This document shows positions 8,287 to 16,868 of a stretch of 64,000 nt of DNA, piece after piece. The stretch's first letter is position 1. Each line of letters opens with the position of its first letter. The notes below the pieces were generated by a model. That model did not search any database, was not told the origin of the DNA, and worked only from the letters and a program-made list of their open reading frames with translations. Made by a program: the position numbers and the translations under genes. This DNA comes from Mycolicibacterium sp. lyk4-40-TYG-92 (GTDB taxonomy: Bacteria > Actinomycetota > Actinomycetes > Mycobacteriales > Mycobacteriaceae). The DNA lies in NCBI RefSeq assembly GCF_030209435.1, contig NZ_JARVRX010000011.1:211187-275186 (forward strand), read 5' to 3'.

Positions 8287-8991
8287 ATGGCTGGCCAATT
8301 GATCGTCTCGATCTCGGGTATCCGGGAGCGCACGCTGGGCGACGTCGCCGACTTCTGTACCGAACTCGACGCCCGGCAGATTCCCGCGTCGCTGCTGGTC
8401 GCCCCGCGACTCAAGGGCGGTTACCGGTTGGACCGGGACGCCGCGACGGTGGACTGGCTGACCGCCCGTCGCGCCGGCGGTGCCGCGGTGCTCCTGCACG
8501 GGTTCGACGAAGCGGCCAGCAAGAAGCGCCGCGGCGAGTTCGCCGCCCTGCCCGCGCACGAGGCCAATCTGCGGCTCATGGGCGCCGACCGGGTGCTCGA
8601 ACACCTCGGTCTGCGCACTCGCCTGTTCGCCGCGCCCGGCTGGACGGCATCACAGGGCACCGTGACCGCATTGCCCCGCAACGGCTTCCGGTTGCTGGCC
8701 GGCGACAGCGGCATCACCGACCTGGTGCGCTCGACGACCCTGCGGTCGCGCGTATTCGGCATCGGCGAAGGCTTCCTCACCGAACCGTGGTGGTGTCGTA
8801 CCCTCGTGCTGGCCGCCGAGCGCACGGCCCGGCGCGGCGGCACCGTCCGGCTTGCGGTGGCCGCCGCTCAACTGCGGCGGACCGGACCGCGGCAGGCCAT
8901 GCTCGACGCGATCGACCTGTCACTCATGCACGGTTGCGCCCCCGCGGCCTACGAGTGGACCCCGGACCCGGCGTTGAACGAGGCAGCCTGA
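8287..8991 (+). CDS. DUF2334 / polysaccharide-deacetylase-like protein (Rv0784 type)
   Basis: 234-aa cytoplasmic protein (no signal peptide) with the NodB-like deacetylase fold of DUF2334: LIVSISGIRERTLGDVADFCTELD at the start, AVLLHGFDEAASKKRRGEF with the conserved HGF block, and LFAAPGW. The substrate is unknown. In DUF2334 proteins the motif corresponding to metal-binding HxxxH is poorly kept, so catalytic activity is uncertain. Located directly upstream of the flavoprotein dehydrogenase with 48 nt between, as remembered for Rv0784-Rv0785. Confidence 0.75.
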   Translation: MAGQLIVSISGIRERTLGDVADFCTELDARQIPASLLVAPRLKGGYRLDRDAATVDWLTARRAGGAAVLLHGFDEAASKKRRGEFAALPAHEANLRLMGADRVLEHLGLRTRLFAAPGWTASQGTVTALPRNGFRLLAGDSGITDLVRSTTLRSRVFGIGEGFLTEPWWCRTLVLAAERTARRGGTVRLAVAAAQLRRTGPRQAMLDAIDLSLMHGCAPAAYEWTPDPALNEAA

Positions 8992-9039
8992 ACCGAGCCA
9001 TCTGACTCGCCAACCGCGAGGGGGCGCTAGCGTGACCCC

Positions 9040-10680
9040 ATGGACGCTGACGTCATCGTCGTGGGGGCCGGGCTGGCCGGATTGGTCGCCGCCGCCGAAC
9101 TGCTCGAGCGGGGCCGGTCGGTTCTGATGGTCGACCAGGAGAACGAGGCCAACATCGGCGGCCAGGCGTTCTGGTCGTTCGGGGGACTGTTCTTCGTCGA
9201 CAGCGCCGAGCAGCGCCGGGTCGGCATCCGCGACAGCTACGAACGGGCGCTGGAGGATTGGCTGCGCACAGCAGGTTTCGACCGCGACGAGGATCACTGG
9301 CCCCAGCAGTGGGCGCGCGCCTACGTCGACTTCGCGTCCGGCGAGAAGCGGAGCTGGCTGCGTGAGCGCGGCCTGCAGACCTTTGCCCTGGTCGGCTGGG
9401 CCGAACGCGGCGGCTGGGACGGCAAGGGCCCGGGCAACTCGGTGCCGCGCTTCCACATCACCTGGGGCACCGGTCCGGCACTGGTCGACATCTTCGCCCG
9501 CCGGGTCGTCGGGCACCCCAAAGTGCGGTTCGCGCATCGCCACCGGGTCGACGAGCTGATCGTCGACGGCGGAGCGGTCACCGGCGTGCGCGGTGCGGTG
9601 CTGGAGCCGTCGGCGACGGCCCGCGGTGCAGCGTCGTCGCGTAACACCGTGGGGGAGTTCGAGTTCCGGGCGCAGGCGGTGATCGTCGCCAGCGGCGGCA
9701 TCGGCGGTAACCACGACCTGGTGCGCGAGAACTGGCCCAAGCGCATGGGCCGGGTGCCCGGCCAGTTGCTGTCCGGCGTGCCCGCACACGTCGACGGCCG
9801 CATGCTCGGCATCAGCGCGGCCGCCGGCGCGAGCGTCATCAACAACGACCGGATGTGGCACTACACCGAGGGCATCACCAACTACGACCCGATCTGGCCG
9901 CTGCACGGCATCCGCATCCTGCCGGGGCCGTCGTCACTGTGGCTCGACGCCACCGGCAAGCGGTTGCCCGACCCGCTGTATCCGGGCTACGACACCCTGG
10001 GCACGCTGGAGCACATCTGCCAAACCGGTTACGACTACACGTGGTTCGTGCTCGACCAGAGCATCATCGCCAAGGAGTTCGGCCTGTCCGGCCAAGAGCA
10101 GAATCCCGACCTCACCGGCAAGAACCTGCGGGAGGTGCTGGGGCGGAGCCGTAACGGTGGACCCGGTCCGGTGCGCGCATTCGTCGACAAGGGCGTGGAC
10201 TTCGTGTCGGCGAACACGTTGCGCGACTTGGTTTCTGCCATGAACAAGGTGCCCGACGTCGAACCGCTGGACTACGCGACCGTCGAGGCCGAGGTCGCCG
10301 CCCGCGACGATGAGATGACCAGGAAGCTCAGCAGTGACGGTCAGACCGTCGCCTACCGGGCCGCACGTTCCTACCTCCCCGACCGGTTGGCCCGCATCGC
10401 CGGACCGCACAAACTGACCGACCCCAAGGCCGGCCCCATGATTGCCGTCAAGCTGCACATCCTGACCCGAAAGTCGTTGGGTGGCTTGCACACCGACCTC
10501 GATTCCCGGGTGCTGACGCCGGCGGGCGCGGTGCTCGACGGATTGTATGCGGCGGGCGAGGCGGCCGGTTTCGGTGGCGGCGGCGTGCACGGCTACCGGG
10601 CGCTGGAAGGCACCTTCCTGGGCGGTTGCATTTTCTCGGGCCGGGCCGCCGGGCGGGCCGCCGCCCGCGCCGTCGGCTGA
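9040..10680 (+). CDS. FAD-binding dehydrogenase, 3-ketosteroid dehydrogenase-like (Rv0785 type)
   Basis: 546-aa flavoprotein. The N-terminal Rossmann dinucleotide motif is VVGAGLAGLVAAAELL (residues 5-20), followed by EANIGGQAFWSFGGLF typical of the fumarate-reductase/KstD superfamily. The C-terminal FAD contact is LYAAGEAAGFGGGGVHGYRALEGTFLGGCIFSG. Probably oxidises a hydrophobic substrate (steroid or lipid); the substrate is inference. TAGCGT (9028-9033) six nt before the ATG suggests a leaderless transcript. Length and C-terminal block agree with complete family members. Confidence 0.88.
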   Translation: MDADVIVVGAGLAGLVAAAELLERGRSVLMVDQENEANIGGQAFWSFGGLFFVDSAEQRRVGIRDSYERALEDWLRTAGFDRDEDHWPQQWARAYVDFASGEKRSWLRERGLQTFALVGWAERGGWDGKGPGNSVPRFHITWGTGPALVDIFARRVVGHPKVRFAHRHRVDELIVDGGAVTGVRGAVLEPSATARGAASSRNTVGEFEFRAQAVIVASGGIGGNHDLVRENWPKRMGRVPGQLLSGVPAHVDGRMLGISAAAGASVINNDRMWHYTEGITNYDPIWPLHGIRILPGPSSLWLDATGKRLPDPLYPGYDTLGTLEHICQTGYDYTWFVLDQSIIAKEFGLSGQEQNPDLTGKNLREVLGRSRNGGPGPVRAFVDKGVDFVSANTLRDLVSAMNKVPDVEPLDYATVEAEVAARDDEMTRKLSSDGQTVAYRAARSYLPDRLARIAGPHKLTDPKAGPMIAVKLHILTRKSLGGLHTDLDSRVLTPAGAVLDGLYAAGEAAGFGGGGVHGYRALEGTFLGGCIFSGRAAGRAAARAVG

Positions 10681-10684
10681 GTTC

Positions 10685-11278
10685 CTACCCGCGAGCGGGC
10701 GACTGTGACTTGGCGGCGCCCCTGGCACGCGGGGAACGGTGCAACACCTGCGGGCCGGCGGCCAGGATCGCCAGACACACCATCGAGGTGGCATAGAGCG
10801 CGCCGCCGATGATGTCGGTGAAGTAGTGGAAGTCGTTGCAGGCCATGCCGATAGAGGGGATGGCGGCGCCGATCGTGGCGATCGTGACGCTCCACACGTG
10901 CACCCCGATCCCGAGCACCAGCATGGCCGCGACGGTGATCGCCACGGTGGTGTGACCGCTGGGATACGCCAGATTCTCGCCGTACCAGGGCCGGCCGAAC
11001 AGCACTTTGAGCACCTTCGCGCCGATTATCGAGATGACCGGGCACAGCGCGGCGACGGTGGCCAGCCGCCACTCGCGCCGCCACAGCGGGATGCCGATCG
11101 CCAATAGATAGAGCGGCACCAGCACCTTGACGCGGTTCAGCAGCAGCATCCAGTACGGGTGGTCGCCGAGCAGTGCGCGCGACGTGTCCATGAACCAGTG
11201 ATCCACGGCCGAGTCCCCCGACCGGACGACGATGCCCAGCGCGATCATCGCGGTGAACCCGACCACGGGCCACCACAC
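10685..11278 (-). CDS. PAP2-family membrane phosphatase
   Basis: Integral membrane lipid-phosphate phosphatase-like protein. The PAP2 motifs appear as KVLKVLFGRPW (KxxxxxxRP-like), YPSGHTTVA (PSGH) and SIGMACNDFHYFTDIIGG (SRxxxxxHxxxD variant). About six hydrophobic segments. The start is uncertain: GTG 11278 and TTG 11281 open directly into the first membrane helix. CTG 11299, overlapping the upstream stop as CTGA with GGAG 8 nt before it, would add seven residues. Probably translationally coupled to the MBL-fold gene upstream. Substrate unknown (polyprenyl or glycerolipid phosphate likely). Confidence 0.8.
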   Translation of the reverse strand: MWWPVVGFTAMIALGIVVRSGDSAVDHWFMDTSRALLGDHPYWMLLLNRVKVLVPLYLLAIGIPLWRREWRLATVAALCPVISIIGAKVLKVLFGRPWYGENLAYPSGHTTVAITVAAMLVLGIGVHVWSVTIATIGAAIPSIGMACNDFHYFTDIIGGALYATSMVCLAILAAGPQVLHRSPRARGAAKSQSPARG

Positions 11279-11295
11279 CAAAAACCGTCGCGCGT

Positions 11296-11946
11296 TCAGA
11301 ACCGCGTCTCCTGCTCGGGCGTCAGCACCCGGAAGTCGGTGTCGGTCATCTCGTCGAGCCGGCCGTAGTAGATGCCCTTGGCCTGTTCGGCGACGACGCC
11401 CTGATGGATCGGTACCGCATGCTGCGGCGCGACGGCCCGCAGGAAGTCGACGGCCTCGGCGATCTTCATCCACGGTGCCGCGGCCGGTGCGGCCAGCACC
11501 TCGACCGGCTCGTCCGGCACGAACAGCGCGTCGCCCGGATGCATCAGACGGGCTGCGTGACCGGCATCACCGACGAGGTACGAGATGTTGTCGATGATCG
11601 GAATCTCCGGGTGGATCACGGCGTGCTTGCCGCCGGTGCCGCGCACCGTCAGGTGACCGATCGACAGCGTGTCGCCGACGTGTACGGCCTGCCAGGACCC
11701 GCCGAGCTGCGCTGCGGTCATCGGGTCGGCGTACAGCCTGGCCTGCGGATTCGCCTCGACGAGGGTCGGAAGCCGGGCCGGATCGGCGTGGTCGGGGTGC
11801 TGATGGGTGATCAGGATGGCGTCCAGTCCGGTGATGCCCTCGAACCCGTGCGAGAAGTTGCCGGGGTCGAACAGGATGGTCGCCTCCGCATCGCCATCGG
11901 TGAATCGGGCCAACAGGCAGGAATGTCCGAAGTGCGTCAGCTCCAT
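11296..11946 (-). CDS. MBL-fold metal-dependent hydrolase
   Basis: 216-aa metallo-beta-lactamase-fold hydrolase of the UlaG-like type. It begins MELTHFGHSCLL, has the zinc motif THQHPDHAD (HxHxDH), an aspartate in LFDPGNFS, and late histidines in LMHPGDALF and VPIHQGVV. Substrate unknown. The start at ATG 11946 gives the family's usual N-terminus. First gene of a two-gene unit with the PAP2 phosphatase; divergent from purS. Confidence 0.85.
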   Translation of the reverse strand: MELTHFGHSCLLARFTDGDAEATILFDPGNFSHGFEGITGLDAILITHQHPDHADPARLPTLVEANPQARLYADPMTAAQLGGSWQAVHVGDTLSIGHLTVRGTGGKHAVIHPEIPIIDNISYLVGDAGHAARLMHPGDALFVPDEPVEVLAAPAAAPWMKIAEAVDFLRAVAPQHAVPIHQGVVAEQAKGIYYGRLDEMTDTDFRVLTPEQETRF

Positions 11947-12058
11947 CAGTCCATTGTGCGGGCAACGCGGCTGACGAGGGCGCCGGTAGAGTAACTCTGC
12001 ATATTCCCGTCGCTGCGCTCGCCCAGTCGAGCAATCCGACCCGAACAAAGGAGCGCGC

Positions 12059-12298
12059 GTGGCCCGCGTCGTTGTGCACGTGATGCCCAAGGCCGAGATC
12101 CTGGACCCGCAAGGCCAGGCGATCGTGGGAGCGCTGGGGCGCCTCGGGATCACCGGAGTGTCCGACGTCCGCCAGGGCAAGCGGTTCGAGCTCGAGGTCG
12201 ACGACACCGTGTCCGACGAGACGCTCGAGCACGTCGCCGAGACGCTGCTGGCCAATACCGTCATCGAGGACTTCGCGGTCCACCGGGAGAACGCATGA
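12059..12298 (+). CDS. purS: Phosphoribosylformylglycinamidine synthase subunit PurS
   Basis: Small bridging subunit (79 aa) of the three-part FGAM synthase (PurS-PurQ-PurL), which converts FGAR plus glutamine to FGAM. Family pattern ARVVVHVMPKAEILDPQG and VRQGKRFELEV. Starts at GTG with AAGGAG upstream. TAGAGT at 11987-11992 is a plausible -10 for the purSQ operon, giving a leader of about 60 nt. The stop overlaps purQ by 4 nt. Confidence 0.95.
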   Translation: MARVVVHVMPKAEILDPQGQAIVGALGRLGITGVSDVRQGKRFELEVDDTVSDETLEHVAETLLANTVIEDFAVHRENA

Positions 12299-12969
12299 CC
12301 ACCAAGGTCGGTGTCATCACCTTCCCCGGCACCCTCGACGACGTCGACGCGGCGCGCGCGGTGCGCGCCGTCGGTGGCGAGTCCGTCAGCCTCTGGCACG
12401 CCGATCCCGACCTCAAGGGCGTCGACGCCGTCATCGTCCCCGGCGGTTTCTCCTACGGCGACTACCTGCGCTGCGGCGCGATCGCCAAGTTCGCGCCCGT
12501 CATGACATCGGTCGTCGAAGCGGCCGGCAAGGGCATGCCCGTGCTGGGCATCTGCAACGGCTTCCAGGTGCTGTGCGAGGCCGGGCTGCTGCCGGGCGCG
12601 CTGACCCGAAACGAAGGCCTGCACTTCATCTGCCGCGACGTGTGGCTCGAGGTCACCGCGACGTCGACCGCATGGAGCAGCCGCTACGAACCCGGCGCCG
12701 ACATCCTGATCCCGCTCAAGTCGGGTGAAGGCCGGTACGTCGCGTCGGAGAACGTGCTCGACGAACTCGAAGGCGAAGGCCGCGTGGTGTTCCGCTACCG
12801 CGACAACATGAACGGGTCGATGCGCTCGATCGCCGGGATCAGCTCGGCCAACGGCCGCGTCGTCGGTCTGATGCCGCACCCCGAGCACGCCACCGAGGCC
12901 CTCACCGGTCCGTCCGACGACGGGCTGGGCATCTTCTTCTCGGCGCTCGACGCGGTTCTGAGCGCCTGA
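12295..12969 (+). CDS. purQ: FGAM synthase glutamine amidotransferase subunit PurQ
   Basis: Class I glutaminase (224 aa) delivering ammonia to PurL. Nucleophile Cys in LGICNGFQ; catalytic His and Glu in MPHPEHA. VIVPGGFSYGDYLR and FRYRDNMNGS are typical of PurQ. ATGA overlap with purS shows operon coupling. purL is about 4.4 kb downstream here, after the encapsulin-pepC block. Confidence 0.97.
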   Translation: MTTKVGVITFPGTLDDVDAARAVRAVGGESVSLWHADPDLKGVDAVIVPGGFSYGDYLRCGAIAKFAPVMTSVVEAAGKGMPVLGICNGFQVLCEAGLLPGALTRNEGLHFICRDVWLEVTATSTAWSSRYEPGADILIPLKSGEGRYVASENVLDELEGEGRVVFRYRDNMNGSMRSIAGISSANGRVVGLMPHPEHATEALTGPSDDGLGIFFSALDAVLSA

Positions 12970-12986
12970 TTCGTCGCGCCCGATCA

Positions 12987-13053
12987 ACAATGTCGGGCTG
13001 AGAGCGCAGTCGAGGCTATATAGCGCTTCTCGGCGCTCTCAGACCGACATTGT
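12987..13053. terminator. Long hairpin between convergent purQ and encapsulin genes
   Basis: Arms of 21 nt (12987-13007 and 13033-13053) match at 20 of 21 positions; the left arm begins ACAATGTCGG and the right ends CCGACATTGT. The 25-nt loop contains TATATA. There is no T-run, as is usual in mycobacteria. It sits 17 nt after the purQ stop and 21 nt after the encapsulin stop, so it can end both messages. Confidence 0.75.
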
Positions 13054-13074
13054 GTCGGCGTCGCGGTTTGAGAC

Positions 13075-13872
13075 TCAGCTGTTGAGCGCGACCGACGCCT
13101 CGGCGGTGTACACCAGGAACGTCAGCGTCTCCTGCAGGTACAGCTGCACCGTCTCGGCATCGTGCGACAGGTAGCCGATGGTCACGTCGGTGCCCAGCTG
13201 CAGATCGAAATCGCCTCCGCGCGTGGACAATACGAACGCGCCGTCGATGGCGGGCGCCCAGATGATCTCACCGTCGACCAGTCGGTTGAGGTGCTCCAGC
13301 AGCGGGTAGCCGTGCTCGGTGGTCTCGCTGACCTTGGTGTAGGCCTCCGCCGACAGCAGCACCGAGTAGGGCCCGTCCACACCGGCCAGACGCAGTTCCG
13401 ACAGCGCCTGCGAGATGACGTCCGGGTAGCCGCGCGGGTCACTCGGCAGGGCCAGCGCCGGGTTGGAGCTGGCGGCGCGGATGCCCTCGATCTGCGCGGC
13501 GGGGTAGCCCTCGAAGATCGCCCGGTCCTCGGAGAACGCCAGCTTCTTGGCGGCTTCCTTCACCGGGTCCCAGTCGGAGTCCTGGGCGCCGCGCTCGACG
13601 TCGTCGATGGCCGTGCGCGTCACCGTGAATGGCACCCGAAGGCGCACCAGCGGGCGCGCCTCCCGAAGATGCGCCACCACACCGTCCGCCGGTGACGTGA
13701 CGTCGACGAGGTGGCCGGTGCTGACCGCGGCCGTCTTCGGCCCACCCGGTTCGCTGACGTCGACGACGCGACGGCCGGCGATGTGCCGCTTGAACGTCCG
13801 GGCGGCCTCCTCCTCGATCTGGGCCCACGCGGCCGCGGTGATCGGAGCGAGATCGCGGTACAGGTTGTTCAT
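13075..13872 (-). CDS. Type 1 encapsulin shell protein (Cfp29/linocin family)
   Basis: 265-aa HK97-fold shell protein that self-assembles into a nanocompartment. It begins MNNLYRDLAPIT and has the conserved blocks GRRVVDVSEP, LVRLRVPFTV and FEGYPAAQIEGI, ending VYTAEASVAL. It follows the DyP peroxidase gene with an ATGA overlap (13869-13872), so shell and cargo are translationally coupled. The length equals that of remembered M. tuberculosis Cfp29. Role: sequester peroxidase (and possibly ferritin or FolB) for oxidative-stress defence. Confidence 0.95.
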   Translation of the reverse strand: MNNLYRDLAPITAAAWAQIEEEAARTFKRHIAGRRVVDVSEPGGPKTAAVSTGHLVDVTSPADGVVAHLREARPLVRLRVPFTVTRTAIDDVERGAQDSDWDPVKEAAKKLAFSEDRAIFEGYPAAQIEGIRAASSNPALALPSDPRGYPDVISQALSELRLAGVDGPYSVLLSAEAYTKVSETTEHGYPLLEHLNRLVDGEIIWAPAIDGAFVLSTRGGDFDLQLGTDVTIGYLSHDAETVQLYLQETLTFLVYTAEASVALNS

Positions 13873-14885
13873 TGCGGTTGACCTTTCAGACTGCCGATGG
13901 ACAGGGTGCCGGTGGACTTGGGTTGGGCTTCGGGTTCGGCCGGTGGTGCGACGGGCAGGGGCGGCGGGGCATCGAGGAAATCCACTGTGGGAGTGAAGAA
14001 CAACACGCCGGTGACCGCGGTGGAGAAATCCAGGATGCGGTCGGTGTTGCCCGGCGGATCGCCGATGAACATATTGCGCAGCATCCGTTCGGTGACGGCC
14101 GGGTCGGCCGAGTACGCGATGTAGTACGTGCCGAATTCCCCTGAGCCGACGCGGCCGAACGGCATGTTGGCCCGCACGATCTGCAGTTGGTTGCCGTCGT
14201 CGTCCTCGATGACGTTGAGGGCCAGATGCGAGTTCGGGGGCTTGACGTCGTCGGCCATCTCGATGTCCTCGAGCTTGCTGCGGCCGATCACCCGTTCCTG
14301 CTCGGTGACGCTGAGCGACTCCCACGACCCCATGTCGTGTAGGTACTTCTGCACGTGAACGTAACTGCCACCGGCGAATTCGGGATCTTCGTCACCGACG
14401 AGCGCCGCGACGACGGCATCGGGACCGTCCGGGTTCTCGGTGCCGTCGACGAAACCCAGCAGGTCGCGGTTCTCGAAGAACTTGAATCCGTGGACCTCGT
14501 CGACCACCGTGACCGCGCCGTCGAGCGACTTCAGAATCTGGCTCGCCAGCTCGAAACACACGTCCATGGCGTTGGCCCGGATGTGGAACAGCAGATCACC
14601 CGGGGTCGACGGCGCGTGGTGACGTGCACCCTGCAATTCGGGGAACGGGTGCAGCCCGGCCGGTCGCGGCCCGCTGAACAAGCGGTCCCAGGCGTCCGAA
14701 CTGACCCCGGTCACCAGGCTCAGACGGCTTGCGGGCGTGCGGAATCCGACTGCCCGGCCAAGTCCGGACAAGCCCGTGAGCGCTTCGTGCACTTGGGGCT
14801 CGGCGCCCTCATCGATCGTGGCGATGAGGAAGATGGCGGCAGACGTCAAAGTCGTGAGTACGGGCTGAGGCCGTGCGGGACACAC
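13869..14885 (-). CDS. Dye-decolorizing peroxidase, encapsulin cargo
   Basis: Haem peroxidase, about 338 aa. DyP landmarks are the GxxDG-type block FVDGTENPDG (distal Asp), NSHLALN (proximal His) and IVRANMPFG (Arg). The C-terminus TGTLSIGSLKG is the encapsulin-targeting peptide, after a Pro-rich linker. I start it at GTG 14885, giving MCPARPQPVL. TAGGGT (14893-14898, minus strand) is 7 nt upstream, so it is leaderless; the frame is open much further upstream, but that is antisense to pepC. Operon with encapsulin. Confidence 0.94.
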   Translation of the reverse strand: MCPARPQPVLTTLTSAAIFLIATIDEGAEPQVHEALTGLSGLGRAVGFRTPASRLSLVTGVSSDAWDRLFSGPRPAGLHPFPELQGARHHAPSTPGDLLFHIRANAMDVCFELASQILKSLDGAVTVVDEVHGFKFFENRDLLGFVDGTENPDGPDAVVAALVGDEDPEFAGGSYVHVQKYLHDMGSWESLSVTEQERVIGRSKLEDIEMADDVKPPNSHLALNVIEDDDGNQLQIVRANMPFGRVGSGEFGTYYIAYSADPAVTERMLRNMFIGDPPGNTDRILDFSTAVTGVLFFTPTVDFLDAPPPLPVAPPAEPEAQPKSTGTLSIGSLKGQPQ

Positions 14886-14936
14886 GAATCCGACCCTAGC
14901 GGCAACGGTCTCGGATTTCCGGGTGATGATGGCCTC

Positions 14937-16196
14937 ATGACCGGAGCTACTGCCGCGGGCCTCTGCGGGTTCATCGACGCATCGCCCTCGCCGTTCCATG
15001 TGTGCGCGACGGTGGCCGCGCGTCTGACCGCCGCCGGCTTCACCGAACTCGCCGAGACCGACGCCTGGCCCGCCTCGCCGGGCAACTACTTCACGGTGCG
15101 GGCCGGCTCGTTGGTGGCCTGGAAGGCGACGGACGCCGCGACTCCGTTCCGCGTCGTCGGCGGCCACACCGACAGCCCCAACCTGCGGGTCAAGCAGCAC
15201 CCGGACCGGTTCGTCAGTGGCTGGCAGGTGGTGGCGCTGGAGCCCTACGGTGGTGCCTGGCTGAACTCCTGGCTCGACCGCGACCTCGGCATCAGCGGCC
15301 GGCTCTCGGTGCGGCGCGGCAACGCCGTCAAGGACGTCCTGGTCCGGATCGACGACCCGATCCTGCGCGTGCCGCAGCTGGCCATCCACCTGTCCGACGA
15401 CCGCAAGGGCGTCAGCCTCGACCCGCAACGGCACGTCAACGCGGTGTGGGGCGTCGGGACCGGGACCCGCGACTTCGTGGCCTTCGTTGCCGACCGCGCG
15501 GGCGTGGACGGCGGCGACGTGCTGGCCGCCGACCTGATGACGCACGACCTGGCGCCCTCTCGGCTGATCGGCGCAGACAGTGATCTGGTGAGTGCGCCCC
15601 GGCTCGACAACCAGGGCACGTGCTACGCCGGCTTGGAAGCGTTCCTGGACGCCGACGCCGACCGGTACGTGCCGGTGCTGGCGCTGTTCGACCACGAAGA
15701 GGTCGGGTCGACGTCCGACCACGGCGCCCAGTCCGATCTGCTGCCGACGGTGCTGGAGCGCATCGCGCTGGCGGCCGGCGGCGCGCGCGAAGACCTGCTG
15801 CGGCGGCTGGCCGGGTCGATGGTGGCCTCGGGCGACATGGCGCACGCCACCCACCCGAACTATCCCGAGCGGCACGAGCCCGGCCACCTCATCGAGGTCA
15901 ACGCCGGCCCGGTGCTCAAGGTGCAACCCAACCTGCGGTACGCCACCGACGGCCGGACGGCCGCGGCGTTCGCGCTGGCGTGTGCGCAGGCCGGGGTGCC
16001 GCTGCAGCGGTATGAGCACCGCGCCGACCTGCCGTGCGGGTCGACCATCGGCCCGATGACCGCTGCGCGCACCGGCATCCCGACCGTCGACGTGGGCGCC
16101 GCACAGCTGGCCATGCACTCGGCGCGCGAGGTGATGGGCGCGCTCGATGTGCCGGCCTACGCCGCGGCGCTGCAGGCGTTCCTGTCACCGGCCTGA
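14937..16196 (+). CDS. pepC: M18 family aminopeptidase
   Basis: Dinuclear-zinc aminopeptidase (419 aa), cytoplasmic, removing N-terminal residues (M18 enzymes prefer acidic or neutral residues). Metal and catalytic residues lie in VVGGHTDSPNLRVK (His-x-Asp), RLDNQG (bridging Asp), LFDHEEVGS (Glu-Glu) and AQLAMHSAREVMG (last His). Divergent from dyp with starts 51 nt apart. The N-terminus FIDASPSPFH is typical of the family. It corresponds by position to M. tuberculosis pepC (Rv0800). Confidence 0.93.
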   Translation: MTGATAAGLCGFIDASPSPFHVCATVAARLTAAGFTELAETDAWPASPGNYFTVRAGSLVAWKATDAATPFRVVGGHTDSPNLRVKQHPDRFVSGWQVVALEPYGGAWLNSWLDRDLGISGRLSVRRGNAVKDVLVRIDDPILRVPQLAIHLSDDRKGVSLDPQRHVNAVWGVGTGTRDFVAFVADRAGVDGGDVLAADLMTHDLAPSRLIGADSDLVSAPRLDNQGTCYAGLEAFLDADADRYVPVLALFDHEEVGSTSDHGAQSDLLPTVLERIALAAGGAREDLLRRLAGSMVASGDMAHATHPNYPERHEPGHLIEVNAGPVLKVQPNLRYATDGRTAAAFALACAQAGVPLQRYEHRADLPCGSTIGPMTAARTGIPTVDVGAAQLAMHSAREVMGALDVPAYAAALQAFLSPA

Positions 16197-16210
16197 CCTA
16201 CAGTCGGGCC

Positions 16211-16564
16211 ATGGCACTCAAAGTGGAGATGGTCACGTTCGACTGCACTGACGCGCAGGCGCTCGCCGACTGGTGGGCCGCGCAATTCGGCGGCAAGGTG
16301 CACACCCTGATGCCGGGGGAGTTCTTCGTCGTCAATCTGGCTGAAGGTCCGAACCTGGGTTTCCAACAGGTCGACGACCCGACGCCCGGCAAGAACCGGC
16401 TGCACCTGGACTTCCACCTCGAAGGCGACATCGAGCCCGAGCTCGAGCGCCTCAAAGCCGCGGGCGCCACGGAAACCGCGCGGCACGCCTTCGGCGAGGT
16501 CGCCCGCTGGGTGGTGCTGGCCGATCCCGAGGGCAACGCGTTCTGCATCGCGGGCGCGGCCTAG
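16211..16564 (+). CDS. VOC-superfamily (glyoxalase-like) protein
   Basis: 117-aa single VOC domain (vicinal oxygen chelate fold): VEMVTFDCTDAQALADWWAAQFG at the start, NLGFQQVDDPTPGKNRLHLDFH in the middle and VLADPEGNAFCI at the end. This is the Glyoxalase_6 type seen in actinobacteria, of unknown substrate. TACAGT (16199-16204) is 6 nt upstream of the ATG and lies across the pepC stop, so it can have its own leaderless message. Tail-to-tail overlap of 4 nt with a small gene on the other strand. Confidence 0.85.
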   Translation: MALKVEMVTFDCTDAQALADWWAAQFGGKVHTLMPGEFFVVNLAEGPNLGFQQVDDPTPGKNRLHLDFHLEGDIEPELERLKAAGATETARHAFGEVARWVVLADPEGNAFCIAGAA

Positions 16565-16731
16565 GGGCCGGTCTGGTCGACCAGTTCGACGCCGGGGGAG
16601 ACCAACGGCTCAGACGCGGCATGCCACGCCTTGGACGCGACGACGATCGCGCCGGCACAGATACACACCAGGGCCACGATCACGGCGAACACCGCGAGCG
16701 CACCCCGGTTGAGGCCAAGGTGGAGTCTCAT
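16561..16731 (-). CDS. Small single-pass membrane protein, 56 aa
   Basis: The sequence reads MRLHLGLNRG, then a hydrophobic segment ALAVFAVIVALVCICAGAIV (residues 11-30), then a short outside tail ending VDQTGP. The positive N-terminus suggests inside-to-outside orientation. Support for it being real is the -10 hexamer TAGCGT (16738-16743, minus strand) exactly 6 nt before the ATG, as for other leaderless genes here, and an uninterrupted membrane profile. It converges on the VOC gene, their stops overlapping. Function unknown. Confidence 0.65.
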   Translation of the reverse strand: MRLHLGLNRGALAVFAVIVALVCICAGAIVVASKAWHAASEPLVSPGVELVDQTGP

Positions 16732-16868
16732 CCGGCCACGCTAAAACCGCGGGATGAGGCCCCGATGGGTCCTACCTAGCAGCCCGCTGTGTGTGCCGTC
16801 GCGATGAGTTCCCGCGGTCGCACGAGTCGACTTAGTGTTGAACCGTCGATCGAGAAACGGAGTCCGCC

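Noticed and set aside
11947..12990. Long upstream extension of the MBL-fold frame over purS and purQ
   Set aside because: Antisense shadow; the MBL protein begins with its normal MELTHFGH at 11946.
14886..16118. Upstream extension of the dyp frame across pepC
   Set aside because: It is antisense to a full M18 peptidase and lacks family similarity; the leaderless GTG at 14885 gives the expected DyP N-terminus.
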